Shown piece after piece: positions 62,992 through 64,000 of a stretch of 64,000 bases of DNA. The first letter of the stretch is position 1, and the number at the start of each line of letters is the position of its first letter. Position numbers and translations under genes: made by a program. The stretch spans positions 6,751 to 70,750 of the forward strand of contig NMRB01001210.1 of NCBI GenBank assembly GCA_002633025.1. The letters are read 5' to 3'. Source of the stretch: Notospermus geniculatus. Lineage: Eukaryota; Nemertea; Pilidiophora; Heteronemertea; Lineidae. Under the pieces are notes generated by a model. That model was given only the letters and a program-made list of their open reading frames with translations, searched no databases and had not been told where the DNA came from.

Positions 62992-63490
62992 TATACATAA
63001 TTATGCACCATCCATTTCTCGCAATCAGCATCAAAAACTACTTCGAACAATAGATATACGAACTCTACTCAATATCAACACAATTCTCGGCTGCTGATAC
63101 ATAAATGTGCACACCTACTTTCCAATAATATCAGGTCAATCACAATACCGAAGTATAATATCCACATCAGTAGTAGGACAACATTCTCCATGCCAAACTT
63201 CATGAATATATCTGTTTGGGTCATTCAAAGATTTAGGAACATAAAATTGGAGGGAGATAACTGAGGGTGTCCTCATTTTTTCCTCGCACAGCCTTTCTGA
63301 ATGTCCAATACATATCACTCCGAGAAAATAATGGACTTCCACTATGCTGGATCCTTCAATGCAACTTTTCCCATTTTAACGGCAATCCTGTATTGCAGCG
63401 AGTACTGGTGATAATCGCCACAGAGCCCATGAAATGCTGACATCACATACTTAGTAATGTAAGGATGTAAAATCGAATGTTTATACTCAC
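62992..63490. other. No confident gene
   Basis: A minus-strand open segment after GAAGGATCCAG near 63356 reads HSGSPLFSRSDMYWTFRKAV and stops about 15 codons later. It could be a third exon of the gene candidate at 63491-63791, but the acceptor is weak. Confidence 0.25.
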
Positions 63491-63608
63491 AAACTGTACA
63501 GTCTTCAGGTCTTTTCCCATCTCATTCATTTGAATACAGGTAATGTAATGAATCAACGGACCAAAGCATAACACAGGGCTTCCTAATTCAATGAACTGTG
63601 GAATGAAA
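63491..63608 (-). CDS. Possible exon of an unidentified gene
   Basis: 118 bp between a weak acceptor (GATTCTGCGAG) and a strong donor (GTGAGTATAA). Reads FIPQFIELGSPVLCFGPLIH then YITCIQMNEMGKDLKTVQF. Phase fits the exon at 63673-63791. No family recognised. Confidence 0.25.
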
Positions 63609-63672
63609 CTCGCAGAATCAAACAACTTTTTTTACACGTCGTTATACCAAATGCGGGAATTGCGACACTTAC

Positions 63673-63791
63673 CCAAGCCAAGGGGAAAACATTTCAACGA
63701 TGTAAACCCCATCATTTCTGAATGCCAATCCGTCAGCCCAAACGGACTTGGAACTGAAGAGGGCTGCCTTCACCAGAGCTACACTGGTCAT
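63673..63791 (-). CDS. Possible first exon of an unidentified gene
   Basis: ATG at 63791 in the context GGACCATGA, 39 codons (MTSVALVKAALFSSKSVWAD then GLAFRNDGVYIVEMFSPWL), and a good donor GTAAGTGTC in phase 2. No similarity recognised, and it is not a DWNN domain. It would lie upstream of the RBBP6-like exons on the same strand, so it could also be an unusual alternative 5' exon of that gene. Confidence 0.28.
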
Positions 63792-64000
63792 GGTCCACTA
63801 AAACAGTACACAAGTTCATTCTTCGTAGTAGCTACCAGCAGTCCAGTCGGAAGACATTTCTATCAAGTCAGTGCTCTTTAGAGAAAAGGCACGGGGTTAA
63901 GACTCCCAGTTGCACACCATTTCCCACGGATATGACAACCATGCAGTAGAGTACACATCAGTGGGAAACTGTGCAAGTTTTCCATCTTTTAATGTCCTCC

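Overview
This is eukaryotic nuclear DNA. Genes are split by GT-AG introns, coding sequence fills only a few percent of the window, and most of the rest is transposable elements, chiefly non-autonomous DNA transposons with long terminal inverted repeats (TIRs). The frequent ACATGTACATGT and TAGGCCTA words, CR1-like reverse transcriptase relics, a tRNA-derived SINE and NIPA/RBBP6 genes fit a marine invertebrate. An echinoderm, hemichordate or cephalochordate is my best guess, but it is inference; the phylum cannot be fixed from this window. There is one stretch of Ns (54260-54700) and a single N at 3868.

Left part (1-19400): a small four-EF-hand gene family on the + strand. Copy A (6235-6817) is a pseudogene with frameshifts, an in-frame stop and a MITE in its last third. 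Copy B looks intact in two exons (11022-11085 and 13881-14371, about 184 aa). Copy C (16524-17036) keeps a full four-EF-hand exon, but I find no first exon for it. Around them lie TIR elements, CR1-type non-LTR relics and a four-level nest of insertions (17437-19399). A SINE in intron 1 of copy B is flanked by 148-bp direct repeats that re-copy almost all of coding exon 1.

Middle part (19400-52400): a gene-poor, repeat-dense stretch spanned by a minus-strand NIPA-like Mg2+ transporter gene. Five clearly matching exons (52385 down to 35090) are followed by two phase-compatible, mutually exclusive candidate C-terminal tails (33717-33937, or 29537-29653 plus 27136-27374). The intron of about 14.9 kb between 50757 and 35870 is packed with repeats. 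These include a small ORF enclosed by TIRs (45375-45629) and an 87-bp tandem repeat that stays open as protein (46523-47011).

Right part (52400-64000): after the N gap, eight minus-strand exons (59093 down to 56627) encode the zinc knuckle, RING/U-box and proline-rich part of an RBBP6-type E3 ubiquitin ligase. The DWNN end is not found in the window and the reading frame stops right after the proline-rich region. Beyond it lie more TIR elements, one with a Harbinger-like transposase fragment, and two weak exon candidates of an unidentified gene at the right edge.

Exon boundaries were read by eye from splice consensus and checked for codon-phase consistency. No database search was possible. 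TE superfamily names rest on target-site duplication (TSD) length and terminal bases and are provisional.
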